Of a stretch of 64,000 bases of DNA, positions 54,860 to 64,000 are shown piece by piece. The notes below the pieces were generated by a model, which worked only from the letters and a program-made list of their open reading frames with translations, searched no databases and was not told the DNA's origin. Source of the DNA: JABDQA01 sp963759125 (lineage in GTDB: Bacteria > Desulfobacterota > Desulfobulbia > Desulfobulbales > Desulfocapsaceae); NCBI GenBank assembly GCA_963759125.1, contig CAVWXN010000004.1, forward strand, positions 124,001-188,000, given 5' to 3'. The first letter of the stretch is position 1; each line of letters starts with the position of its first letter. A program made the translations under genes and the position numbers.

Positions 54860-57055
54860 GTAATCGCGTAGCCGTTATTGGTGTGGGTATGACCAAATTC
54901 ATGCGCCGGGCCCAAGAAGCACCCGGTGAATTGGCAGCCCAGGCAGTCCGCATGGCCCTGGAAGACGCTGGTCTCGATATCGATGACATTGATGCCGTAA
55001 CCCTTGGCACGGCCCCCGATGCTTTTGACGGTGTCCACATGAAGGGCGAGCACCTGATCGCCGGCGCCGGCGGTTCCAACAAGCCCTACATGCGCCACTT
55101 CATCGGCGGTGCGACCGGAGTAATGAGCCCGATTCACGGCTGGATGCACGTTGCCTCCGGCAAATACAACAGCTGCATGGTGGTCGCCGAAGAAAAGATG
55201 TCTCCGTGCACCCCGCATCCGGCCGGTGCCTTCCTGACCATCTTCGACCGGGTTACCGAACAGCCCCTTGAGTTGACCCTGATCCATATCTTTGCCCTGG
55301 AGATGGCCCGGTTCATGCACGTGTACGGGTACAGCGAGCGAGACCTGGCCGAGGTTTCGGCGATGATCAAGCGCAACGCGCTCCACCACCCCGCCTCTCA
55401 AGTGGCTGTGGACCTGAGCGCCGATGATGTGCTGAATTCACCCTTGCTTTCCTGGCCAGTCAAGCGCTTGGATATAAGCCCGACCTCGGACGCCGCCGTC
55501 GCCATCATCATGGTCAACGAGCGCATAGCCCGGACCCTGAAAAAAGCGCCGGTCTTCATCGAGGGTGTCGGTTTTCGTCTCGAAACCGCCTACTGGTGCA
55601 CACGGGATCTCTGTTACCCCGACTATGTCGCGATGGCCGCACGGGATGCCTACAAGATGGCCGATATCGTCGACCCGGCGCGCGATATTGATTTCTTCGA
55701 GCCTTACGATCCCTTCGATTATAAAGCTCTGCACCACCTCAATGCGCTGCTTCTCGACAAGACCGGCCGGACAGTGAGGAATCTGTTTGAATCGGGCAAC
55801 CTGAACCGCGAAGGCAGCCACCCGATGTGCCCTTCTGGAGGGGCATTGGGTGTCGGCAATCCGATCGCTGCAACCGGCCTTATGAAAATCGCCGAGCTCT
55901 ATTTCCAGCTCAGCGGTCAGGCCGGCAAGCGACAGATTCAACGGGCGCTGCGCCGGGGTGTGGCCCAGGCCTGGGGTGATCTGATGCAGGCCGGTACCGT
56001 GGTGGTGATGGGAGCCGAAGGCGCCTCACCGGTTACCTCATCGCGCTGGAATGACATGAAGCGGGAGGATCTGCCGGGTACAGCCATCAAGTCAGTCGAT
56101 GACGTGCCCAATATCTCTGATGCACCTGATTTGCGCTACGCCTGGGATAACGGCTTGGCCATATCCACCTACCTTGATGGTCTCAAAAAAGGCAAAATCC
56201 GCGGCAGCCTGGATACCCATACCAGCCGTATGATGGTACCCGCTCGCCCCTTCTCGGAAATTGCCGATCTGGCACCGGTTACCAACTATTACAACCTGCC
56301 GGATTCCGGCGTGGTCAAGACCTTTACCATTTCCCATGTGAACTGGGACAGTTCGCCTCTGCCCGAGGGTGAGGTAAACATTTTCGTGGTGATTGCCCTT
56401 GACGGCATTAATGAGGATATGGGGCTTGGTGCACAAACTCGGCGAGGTCGATCCCCAGGATGTGAAGATCGGCATGCGCGTCAAAGCGGTCTGGAAGCCT
56501 GAATCAAAGCGAACCGGGGGTATTCTGGATATTGACTACTTCGCGCCGCTGGGAAGAAAAAAGACCAATCTCGATATTACCCAGATCAAGCCGGTAGAGG
56601 TCGATGCGCTGAGCATGTCGCAAACGCAGGGCAAGATTCCGCTGTCGTACCGCTATACCGCTGGGGTGGGCGGTTCTAAATTCTACACCGACCTTGCCAA
56701 GGGCAAGATCAACGGTACTTACTCAGCTGCGCGCGACGAGGTGATAATCCCGCCGGCGATGTTCGATGAAGAGAGCCTGTCGATTCTCGACCCCGAAAAG
56801 GACGCCAGGGCAGTCAATCCCGGATCTGGTTATATCCGCTCCTTTACCGTCGTCTATGAAGACCGCCAGGGGCACCAGCTGGATAAGGAAAAAGTGGTTA
56901 TCCAGGTAGAATTCCCAGGTGTTACCGGTTCGATCTTCGGCATGCTTGAACTGAAGGATGGGGAAAGCTTTGACGAAGGCTCCCCGGTAACCCTGGTCAA
57001 GCCCAAGAAGGTCAAAGGCCCGGATATGGTCAACTTCAAGTTAACACCCTACTAG
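54856..57055 (+). pseudogene. Thiolase-like protein fused to two DUF35/OB-fold modules, one extra base
   Basis: About 732 residues when repaired. Thiolase-like part (1-400): MSNRVAVIGVGMTKFMRRAQ, GGATGVMSPIHGWMHVASGK where a Cys is expected, and GGALGVGNPIAATGL (GHP replaced by GNP). Then OB module 1 (about 425-570) and OB module 2 (about 590-732, YRYTAGVGGSKFYTDLAKGK ... GVTGSIFGMLELKDGE). Neither module has the usual four-Cys zinc ribbon. The frame break is at 56425-56429 (one extra G in CTTGG), joining DGINEDMGL to VHKLGEVDPQDVKIG. Acts with the preceding thiolase. Confidence 0.8.
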
Positions 57056-57120
57056 GGGGTATAGATACCTTCATGTTTTGTAGTCGGGAAGTTAACTTCC
57101 AGACTGCAAAAAGGGTAGCA

Positions 57121-57151
57121 AGAAAGCCCGGCCTCTCCGGCCGGGCTTTCT
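57121..57151. terminator. Bidirectional terminator
   Basis: AGAAAGCCCGGCC (57121-57133) and GGCCGGGCTTTCT (57139-57151), perfect 13-base arms, between the convergent thiolase and acyl-CoA dehydrogenase genes. Confidence 0.85.
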
Positions 57152-57245
57152 GATGTTACTACGCTAAAGGATAGTGTGCGGGCCAAGGAAAAGCCGCAAA
57201 TCCCGCCACTACTGTCAAGCCAAGAGGTTGGTCTACTGATCTCTG

Positions 57246-58415
57246 TCACTCCATCGTATCATTGAATAGTTCCCGGCCGATGAGCATGCGGCGGATCTCG
57301 CTGGTGCCGGCGCCGATTTCATAGAGTTTGGCGTCGCGCAGCAGGCGGCCGGTCGGAAAGTCGTTGATATAACCGTTGCCGCCGAGGCACTGGATCGCTT
57401 CGAGAGCCATCCAGGTTGCTTTTTCGGCGGCGAAAAGGATGACTGCGGCGGCGTCCTTACGGATATTGCCACCGCCGTCGGCTGCCCTGGCAACGGTATA
57501 GGTGTAAGAGCGGCACGCACCCCAGGTGGCGTACATGTCGGCGATCTTGCCCTGCATCAACTCGAACATGCCGATCGGCTGACCGAACTGCTTGCGTTCG
57601 TGGATGTAGGGCAGCACCACATCCATGCAACCGCTCATTATGCCTAGCGGCCCACCCGCAAGAACCAGCCGTTCATAGTTGAGACCGCTCATCAGCACTG
57701 CGACGCCGCGGTCGCGTTCGCCGAGGATGTTTTCCTCCGGCACAATACAGTCGGTGAACACCAGTTCGCAGGTTGGCGAGCCGCGCATGCCAAGTTTGTC
57801 GAGCTTGGGGCTGGTGCTGAAACCCGGCATGGTCTTTTCGACGAGGAAGGCAGTGATGCCCTTGTGATGTTTTTCCGGGCTGGTCTTGGCGTAGACCACC
57901 AGAACATCGGCATAGGGGCCGTTAGTGATCCACATTTTGGTGCCGTTGAGGACATAGGTGTCCCCTTTTTTCACCGCCGCCAGCCGCATGCTGACCACGT
58001 CCGAGCCCGCCCCCGCCTCGCTCATCGCCAGCGCCCCAATATGCTCGCCGCTGACGAGCTTCGGCAGATAGCGCCGCTTTTGCTCCGCGGTGCCGTTCAG
58101 TTTGATCTGGTTGATGCAGAGATTGGAGTGGGCGCCGTAGGCAAGCCCCACCGAGGCTGACCCACGGCTGATCTCCTCCATGGCGATGACGTGTTCAAGA
58201 TAACCCATGTCGGCGCCGCCGAACTCTTCCGGCACGGTTATCCCGAGAAGCCCCAAGTCCCCCATTTTTTGCCAGAGTTCCAGAGGAAACTGATCATTCC
58301 GGTCGATATCGGCGGCCAAGGGTGCAATCTCCGTGGCTACAAAATCCTGCACCGATTCGCGGAGCAGGTTGGCGGTGTCTCCCAGGCCAAAATCAAGTTG
58401 CGGATAGGTCTTCAT
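57246..58415 (-). CDS. Acyl-CoA dehydrogenase, isovaleryl-CoA type
   Basis: 389 residues, full length. FAD and substrate segments: AMSEAGAGSDVVSMRL, LNGTKMWITNGPYADVLVVY, and the catalytic Glu in LNYERLVLAGGPLGIMSG, which is at the isovaleryl-CoA dehydrogenase position rather than the usual C-terminal site. The end motif is YEIGAGTSEIRRMLIGRELF. It oxidises branched acyl-CoA, passing electrons to ETF. Last gene of the minus-strand acyl-CoA operon. Confidence 0.9.
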   Translation of the reverse strand: MKTYPQLDFGLGDTANLLRESVQDFVATEIAPLAADIDRNDQFPLELWQKMGDLGLLGITVPEEFGGADMGYLEHVIAMEEISRGSASVGLAYGAHSNLCINQIKLNGTAEQKRRYLPKLVSGEHIGALAMSEAGAGSDVVSMRLAAVKKGDTYVLNGTKMWITNGPYADVLVVYAKTSPEKHHKGITAFLVEKTMPGFSTSPKLDKLGMRGSPTCELVFTDCIVPEENILGERDRGVAVLMSGLNYERLVLAGGPLGIMSGCMDVVLPYIHERKQFGQPIGMFELMQGKIADMYATWGACRSYTYTVARAADGGGNIRKDAAAVILFAAEKATWMALEAIQCLGGNGYINDFPTGRLLRDAKLYEIGAGTSEIRRMLIGRELFNDTME

Positions 58416-58508
58416 GCTGTCTCCTGTGTGGCAAGTTTTTAACGCCGGCCAGAGAGCCAGGCAGATACCTGAAGGTATCCGGAGTTCCGGCCGGTGCCGA
58501 GTGCATGT

Positions 58509-60458
58509 CTACTCGGTGAGTTCCTTCAGCCCGGCAAAGAAATCGAGAGCCTCGGGATTTTTCAGCGCGTCCTTGTTCTTAACCTCCCGGCCATGGATGA
58601 CTTTCTGCACCGCCAGTTCGACCTTTTTCATGTTGAGGGTGTAGGGGATGTCCGGTACGGGGATAATCTTGGCCGGCACGTGGCGTGGCGAGGCCCCGTT
58701 GCGGATGGACTTTCTCACCTGCTCGCGAATCTCGTCAGTGAGCGTCACTCCGGGCTTCATCTTGACAAAAAGAATGACCCGGATGTCATTTTGCCATTCC
58801 TGACCGACCACCACACTGTCCTCGATCGTCTCCACCTCGGCCAGGATTCGGTAGATTTCAGCGGTACCGATCCGCACCCCGCCCGGATTGAGAGTGGCAT
58901 CCGACCTGCCGTACATGATCAGTCCGCCCCGCTCGGTAACCTCGACAAAATCGCCGTGGGTCCAGACCCCGGGATAGCGATCGAAATAGGCTGCATGGTA
59001 CTTCTTGCCGTCCTCGTCGTCCCAGAAATAGATGGGCATGGAAGGGAAGGGGGCGGTGCAGACCAGTTCACCCTGCCGGCCTATCACCGGCTTGCCGTCG
59101 TCGTCATAGGCGAAAACCTTCAAGCCGAGGCCGCGACATTGGAGTTCCCCGGCGTAGACCGGACCCATGGGGTTGCCGAGGGCGAAGCAGCCGTTGAGGT
59201 CGGAGCCTCCGGAAATCGAGGCCAGCTGCATGTCCGCTTTGATCTCCTGGTAGATGAAGGAAAAATCCTCCTTGGACAGAGGCGATCCGGTGGACAGCAG
59301 CGCCTTCAGCGGGCCAAGATCGAATTGGTTTGCCGGCCTGACCCCGGCGCTCTTGAGGGCGGCGATGTAGCCGGCACTGGTGCCGAAGACGGTGATCTTT
59401 TCCTCCTCGGCCATCTGCCACAGGGCCTCGGGACCGGGGTGGAAGGGGTTGCCGTCGTACAACACCAGGGTGGCACCGACGGCGAGTGAGGCGGTGAGCC
59501 AGTTCCACATCATCCACCCGCAGGTGGTGAAGTAAAAAATGGTGTCTTGCCGGGTGAGGTCCGTGTGCAGCAATAATTCCTTGATCTGGTTAAGCAGGAC
59601 GCCGCCGGCGCTCTGCACCATGCATTTGGGCAGGCCAGTGGTGCCAGAGGAATACATGATATAGAGGGGATGTTCGAAGGGCAGCTGGACGAAGTCGATC
59701 TCGGTCACCTCGGTTGCACAGAACTCGGAGAAATGAATGCCTTTGGCAAGGCCGCTGAGATCGGGCCGCTCGTTGACATAGGGTACAACAACGATCCGTT
59801 CGATGGACGGGAGTTCTTTGCTGATGCGCGCCACCCGGTCCAGGCTGTCGAGCGGATTGCCTTTGAAGAAATAGCCGTCGGCGGTGAACAATACCTTCGG
59901 TTTGGTCTGGCCAAAGCGGTCGAGAACCCCTTTGATGCCGAAATCGGGGGAGCAGGAAGACCATGTAGCCCCGAGACTGGTCGCCGCAAGCATGGCGATG
60001 ATCGACTCGGGCATGTTGGGCATGAAACCCACCACCCGGTCGCCGGGCACGATGCCGGCCAGGCGCAGCCCCTCAGCAACTTTGGCCACTGCACCGTAGA
60101 GTTCCCGGTAGGAAAAGGTTCTCCGAACCCGGTCTTCGCCGCGGAAAATGAGCGCGGTACGGTCATCCCGGTAACGCAGCAGGTTTTCCGCGAAGTTCAG
60201 CCGGCTGCCGATAAACCACTGGGCGCCGGGCATTTTTGTGGCCTCGTCGAGGACCCTGTCAAATCCCCGTGAGGCTTTGATGCCGGCAAATTGCCAGAAC
60301 TCTGCCCAGAAGGCTTCGAGGTTGTCGACGGACCATTGGTAGAGCGCATCGTAGTCGCTGAAATTCTTTTTATGCGAGCGATTCACCTCCTGCATGAATC
60401 GATACATGTTGCTGGCTCTGATGCGTTCTGTCGAAGGACTCCAGAGCGGTTGTTGCAT
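58509..60458 (-). CDS. aacS: Acetoacetate-CoA ligase
   Basis: 649 residues from the ATG at 60458 (GAGGGA upstream; the ATG at 60470 is less well placed). Adenylate-forming family: P-loop IMYSSGTTGLPKCMVQSAGG, acceptor TTCGWMMWNWLTASLAVGAT, catalytic Lys region YTLNMKKVELAVQKVIHG. The length, WSPSTERIRASNMYRFMQEV and NFAENLLRY are typical of acetoacetyl-CoA synthetase, which makes acetoacetyl-CoA from acetoacetate, ATP and CoA. In an operon with the acyl-CoA dehydrogenase and CoA transferase. Confidence 0.92.
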   Translation of the reverse strand: MQQPLWSPSTERIRASNMYRFMQEVNRSHKKNFSDYDALYQWSVDNLEAFWAEFWQFAGIKASRGFDRVLDEATKMPGAQWFIGSRLNFAENLLRYRDDRTALIFRGEDRVRRTFSYRELYGAVAKVAEGLRLAGIVPGDRVVGFMPNMPESIIAMLAATSLGATWSSCSPDFGIKGVLDRFGQTKPKVLFTADGYFFKGNPLDSLDRVARISKELPSIERIVVVPYVNERPDLSGLAKGIHFSEFCATEVTEIDFVQLPFEHPLYIMYSSGTTGLPKCMVQSAGGVLLNQIKELLLHTDLTRQDTIFYFTTCGWMMWNWLTASLAVGATLVLYDGNPFHPGPEALWQMAEEEKITVFGTSAGYIAALKSAGVRPANQFDLGPLKALLSTGSPLSKEDFSFIYQEIKADMQLASISGGSDLNGCFALGNPMGPVYAGELQCRGLGLKVFAYDDDGKPVIGRQGELVCTAPFPSMPIYFWDDEDGKKYHAAYFDRYPGVWTHGDFVEVTERGGLIMYGRSDATLNPGGVRIGTAEIYRILAEVETIEDSVVVGQEWQNDIRVILFVKMKPGVTLTDEIREQVRKSIRNGASPRHVPAKIIPVPDIPYTLNMKKVELAVQKVIHGREVKNKDALKNPEALDFFAGLKELTE

Positions 60459-60568
60459 AGTTTCCCTCATCTTTATACCCCGGATGCTGAAATTAGTAGT
60501 TCAACTGTTGTTTGCCGAGTTCCATTATCCATTGTCATTTGTCTGTTGGTTTTTTACCGGGTTGTTTT

Positions 60569-61111
60569 CTAGATCGTGCCCACCCAGAGGGCAAAACTGG
60601 TAGTAGTACCGTTGTTGGTTATTTTCTGATTGTCGAGATTCGACCAGAAATGTACTGAATCGCCTTCGGTCAGGGTCAGAGACTCAGGACCAAGCGTCAG
60701 TTCCACCATGCCCTTGAGAATGGTGAGAACCTCTTGGGTGTTTTTAATGTTCTTACGCACCGGAATCGATTTGCCAGGTTCGATGACCAAAATGGCCGAA
60801 TCAATTACCGTGCGGAAATCGGGTGGAAAAAAGCGGCGGGTAACGAAACCGGTATGGGAAAGATCAATGTCATCCCATTCCGAACGACGAATGACTTCCA
60901 CATTGGTTTGTCTACTGGCCCGGGAGATCAGGTCGCCGGCGTCGACCTCCATGGCGTTGCAGATCCGGATCAGAGTCTCGACTGATGGGGAGTTGACATC
61001 GTTTTCCACCTGGCTGAGAAAGCCCTCCGAGATCGATGCCTTCTCGGCGACAGTTTTCAGGGTTAATTTGCGTTCTTTTCGACGACTTCTTAGCAAGGTA
61101 CCGATATTCAT
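60569..61111 (-). CDS. XRE-family regulator with cupin sensor
   Basis: 180 residues. Helix-turn-helix (MNIGTLLRSRRKERKLTLKT ... ASISEGFLSQVENDVNSPSV) and a C-terminal cupin (about 100-180; LVIEPGKSIPVRKN, EVLTILKGMVELTLGPESLT, SVHFWSNLDNQ). Such HTH-cupin proteins sense small metabolites and control nearby catabolic genes. It sits between the CoA transferase and aacS in the operon, so it probably regulates the operon. Confidence 0.88.
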   Translation of the reverse strand: MNIGTLLRSRRKERKLTLKTVAEKASISEGFLSQVENDVNSPSVETLIRICNAMEVDAGDLISRASRQTNVEVIRRSEWDDIDLSHTGFVTRRFFPPDFRTVIDSAILVIEPGKSIPVRKNIKNTQEVLTILKGMVELTLGPESLTLTEGDSVHFWSNLDNQKITNNGTTTSFALWVGTI

Positions 61112-61205
61112 GGATGATTGGCGGACGGCTTGAGATCGATTGAAAATATTTGACCCTGGTTAAGACTTAACTAACACTAAAAATAAATCGTGTGTCAAGG
61201 GTAAT

Positions 61206-63243
61206 TTAAATCTCGAACTCGGCCTGCGCACTACTCCAGGGACATGGTTGTTCATGAGACGCAAGGGGGGCGGACCCTGGGGATTGGTTCTGGCCAGCCA
61301 ATCCCTCGGGTGTGAGAACTAATTTTGGCAGGTGTTCTCTTAGCCCGGCATCTCTATGGGGGGCATCGCCGGATTGATCAAACGGCATGGTCACCAGCAT
61401 CTCTCCACTGGGATCTGGCGTCAATCTTGCTGCCGGATATCGTTTTTGCAAAACATGCAGCATGGTTTGATTCTCGTTCAGAACAGAAGCAACAAAGCCT
61501 ATGAAACCGTTCTCTCTGGCAATCTGCTCGAGATACTCCAGCATATGGCTGGCCACGCCTTTTCCCTGGAAATGGTCGTGCACGACAAAAGCCACTTCAG
61601 CATAGTTATCTTCGCCGCGGGAGTAAGAGCCGATGGCCATAACCTCGTAATGCCCGCCCCGCTGAACCCTGCCGATAAGGGACATATTGTTGTGATAGTC
61701 CATCTCTGCCCAGTCCTGCTGGACAACTTCGTGGGAAAACAGACTCATCTTATAAAAAAAGCGTCTGAATATGGTTTCTTCTTTGAGGGAGTAGAAGAAG
61801 TTTCGATATTCGAACTCATCGGAAGGATAAAGCGGACGTATGAGTGCTGTCTGCCCGCCTTTCAGATTTATCTGCCAGTTGTATTTTTCGAGAAAGATAA
61901 GATCCTTATCCGGAGGCGGCAGTTGATCGGCGAAAATATAATGGTGTTTTTTGGCTGCCTCTATGAGGTCTGAGCGAAATTTAGGATGGGCGATTTGGGC
62001 CAGTTCCATGACTCTCTGATAGATCCCCTTGCCCTGCAGTTCGGCACACCCGTATTCGGTAACCACAAAATTGACATCGCCTCGGGTGGTGGCCACGCCT
62101 GCTCCTTCAGATAGATGGCTGACAATCCGTGAAACAGTGCCATTCTTAGCGGTGGAAGGAAGGGCGATGATGGAAAAACCACCTTTCGACATGGCGGCCC
62201 CCCTGATGAAGTCGACCTGGTCACCGATGCCGCTGTAGAAACGATAGCCCAGCGAATCAGAACACACCTGCCCGGTAAGGTCTACCTCCAGACGCCGAGC
62301 TTATAGACACCAGGTTGTCGTTTCGGGCAATCACTGCGGGGTCACTTACGAACTCAGATGAACGAAAGTCGAAAATCGGGTTGTCATCGACAAACCGGTA
62401 GAGTCTTTCGGTTCCCATGCAGAGGGAGGCAACGACTCTTCTTGGAACTATAGTCTTTAGCTTGTTAGTGACGACCTTCTGCTCAATAAGGGGAAGCATG
62501 GCGTCGGTAATGAGCTGGGTATGAAAGCCCAGGTTTTTTTTGCCGGTCAAATGTTGCAGAATGGCATTGGTCAAGGCCCCGAAACCGATCTGAATGGTGT
62601 CTCCGTCACGGACGAGCTGAGAGATGAAATGGCCAATCCGACGGGAAATATGCTCCTCGGGAAGGTCAGGCTGATAGGTCACCAGCGGTTCTTCGTAGGG
62701 CACAAAAAAGTTGATGTCATCTATGTGCACGAGGCTGTCGCCCCAGGTTCTCGGCATATCTGGATTAACCTGGGCGATCACCTGTTCTGCATTTTCCATG
62801 GCGGAGCGGGTAATATCGACAGAAACGCCGAGGCTGCAATAGCCAAACTGGTCGGGAGGACTGACCTGGATCAGGGCCACATCGAGACCGATGTGATAAT
62901 TTTCGAACAATTTCGGGATCTGAGAAAGATAGGTCGGCAGGTAATCGATTTTTCCTTCATAGGCGGCTTTGCGCATCGATTCACTGATAAAAAAAAGTTT
63001 CAGCGAGAAGCGGGACACAAAGGAAGGATCATCGAGATATTGTGCCAGAGTGTGGGAGAGCATCTGGTAAATCATCACGTCCCGAATGGTTTTGTCGGCG
63101 ACCATTGTGTGGATCAGATGCTGGGGTTCACCGCATCCGGTGCCGATGAAGACGCGGCAACCATTACTTATTGAAGCAAGGGCTTCCTGTGTCGTTACAA
63201 CTTTATCACCGGGCAGTCTCTGCTGCCATTCAGGCACGGACAT
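61206..63243 (-). pseudogene. Acetyl-CoA hydrolase/CoA-transferase fused to GNAT domain, one extra base
   Basis: About 678 residues when repaired. CoA-transferase part (1-460) with the catalytic-Glu segment NFVVTEYGCAELQGKGIYQR and LGFHTQLITDAMLPLIEQKV; a GNAT acetyltransferase domain (about 470-620, VAFVVHDHFQGKGVASHMLE) and an unconserved Pro-rich tail follow. The frame break is at 62286-62290 (one extra base in TCTGGAG on the minus strand) and rejoins SISSA to EVDLTGQVCSDSLG. The fused architecture is known in anaerobes. It would activate or hydrolyse acyl-CoA; the GNAT part may acetylate the same or another protein. Confidence 0.82.
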
Positions 63244-63506
63244 GAACGCTCCTTTTTATTGTCTATTCAACCTCTCAGCCCTTCAGTCGTTCGCCAGAGA
63301 TCGGATAAAAGTACCATGTGCTGATTTTTTTTAACCCCTTTTCCACGGAAAATCCATTGGAGCCACCTGAAAATTGATATCCGAGCAGGCTATTGCAACA
63401 AATACACGAAAAAATTATCAGCAAATATGATATCATTCCGTTACGATAATTAAACGCTACAGCCACTGCTGCAGACGGCAGCAGCAGACCACGTTCATTT
63501 GCATGC

Positions 63507-64000
63507 ATGTCATCGATGATACGCAGCCAACTCTCATATGCAGATTTAACCCAGCAGATCGAAGCCTTAAATCTGGAGTTCAAGCGCCTCAAAGCTGCCG
63601 AAGGGGTTTTTCACCGCCAGAATGAATCTCTAAAAGCCCTGCACGACACCTCTCTTAGCTTGATCGAAAAACTCGACAAGGAAGAACTGCTCGAAAATAT
63701 TCTTGAACGAGCCGCGTCCCTCAGTGATACCAGCCCACGGCTACATCTATCTCCTGGAACCCGAAGGACGAACGGATGCGTATGAAGATGGGGATGGGGC
63801 TGTTTAAAAGTCAGCTCGGCAGAACAGTTCTGATTGGCGAGGGCATGGGCGGGCGTGTCTGGCAGGCAGAATACCCTCTCGTGGTTGAAGATTATCGGAC
63901 CTGGCCTCATCGTATAGCTGACAAGGTATTTGATGATCTTCGCTCAATTGTCGGAATCCCGCTGAAATCAGAGCAGAATGTCCTGGGAGTGATCGGTCTT
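63507..64000 (+). pseudogene. GAF-domain signalling protein (partial, two frame breaks)
   Basis: The gene runs off the window. MSSMIRSQLSYADLTQQIEA opens a coiled coil, then a GAF domain: LIEKLDKEELLENILERAAS, a break near 63733 leading to HGYIYLLEPEGRT, and a second near 63774 leading to MKMGMGLFKSQLGRTVLIGE and then WQAEYPLVVEDYRTWPHRIA. Both breaks need one base removed. The output domain is outside the window; a histidine kinase or sigma-54 activator is most likely. Start and frame are uncertain at the 5' end. Confidence 0.65.

Noticed and set aside
1..64000. CRISPR array
   Set aside because: No regularly spaced direct repeats of 25-40 bases were seen; tandem repeats at 5.2 kb are too short and too few.

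Overview
The window looks like a chromosomal piece of a sulfate-reducer-type Desulfobacterota bacterium, most likely Desulfobulbales. This is inferred from moderately high GC, several sigma-54 activators, a TauE/SafE plus cytidylate-kinase-like plus universal-stress cluster, and anaerobe-style acyl-CoA genes. No rRNA or species marker is present, so the placement is tentative.

Layout. 0-1.4 kb: end of a lysine degradation pair (ALDH7-type aldehyde dehydrogenase, saccharopine dehydrogenase). 1.4-2.4 kb: a gene-free, hairpin-rich stretch ending in a strong minus-strand terminator, a candidate structured RNA. 2.4-16.7 kb: gamma-glutamyltransferase, a Tat-like secreted protein, a GGDEF/EAL protein, a Na/Ca-type exchanger, YceI plus a haem membrane protein, a HAD nucleotidase, a kefF-kefC-radical SAM operon, an esterase and an aldolase. 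17-24.3 kb: an ArsR-controlled permease and a hydroxyacid cluster (tartrate dehydrogenase-like, LarA-like, FadR-type regulator, Hyi, GlxR). 24.3-29 kb: REP-like palindromes, MltB, a HlyIII protein, a GNAT enzyme and several very small genes.

29.2-36.7 kb holds a FecR-TPR-outer-membrane-barrel fusion, a 53-residue peptide gene, a CHASE2 class III nucleotide cyclase and a GAF-AAA-Fis sigma-54 activator, which may be one signalling and surface system. 37-41 kb holds an MBL-fold hydrolase, an M24 peptidase and two small lipoproteins.

41.09-52.65 kb is an integrated island in a tRNA-Arg(TCG) gene, bounded by an exact 47-bp direct repeat, with a wrecked tyrosine recombinase beside the tRNA. Its cargo is a sensor kinase/sigma-54 response regulator pair, then a minus-strand operon (USP, cytidylate-kinase-like membrane protein, TauE/SafE permease, receiver protein, two tandem USPs). 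A -24/-12 promoter and two identical palindromic upstream sites precede that operon, so the kinase/regulator pair probably switches it on. This is the most coherent candidate for a poorly described system here.

52.7-64 kb holds a YciI protein, two Cys-less thiolase-like proteins (the second fused to two OB-fold modules), then a minus-strand set of isovaleryl-CoA dehydrogenase, acetoacetate-CoA ligase, XRE-cupin regulator and CoA-transferase/GNAT fusion, and a GAF-domain protein running off the edge.

A caution for the whole window: about ten otherwise well-conserved genes are broken by frameshifts, and every one I could resolve needs removal of one extra base. That one-sided pattern suggests residual insertion errors in the sequence rather than real gene decay.
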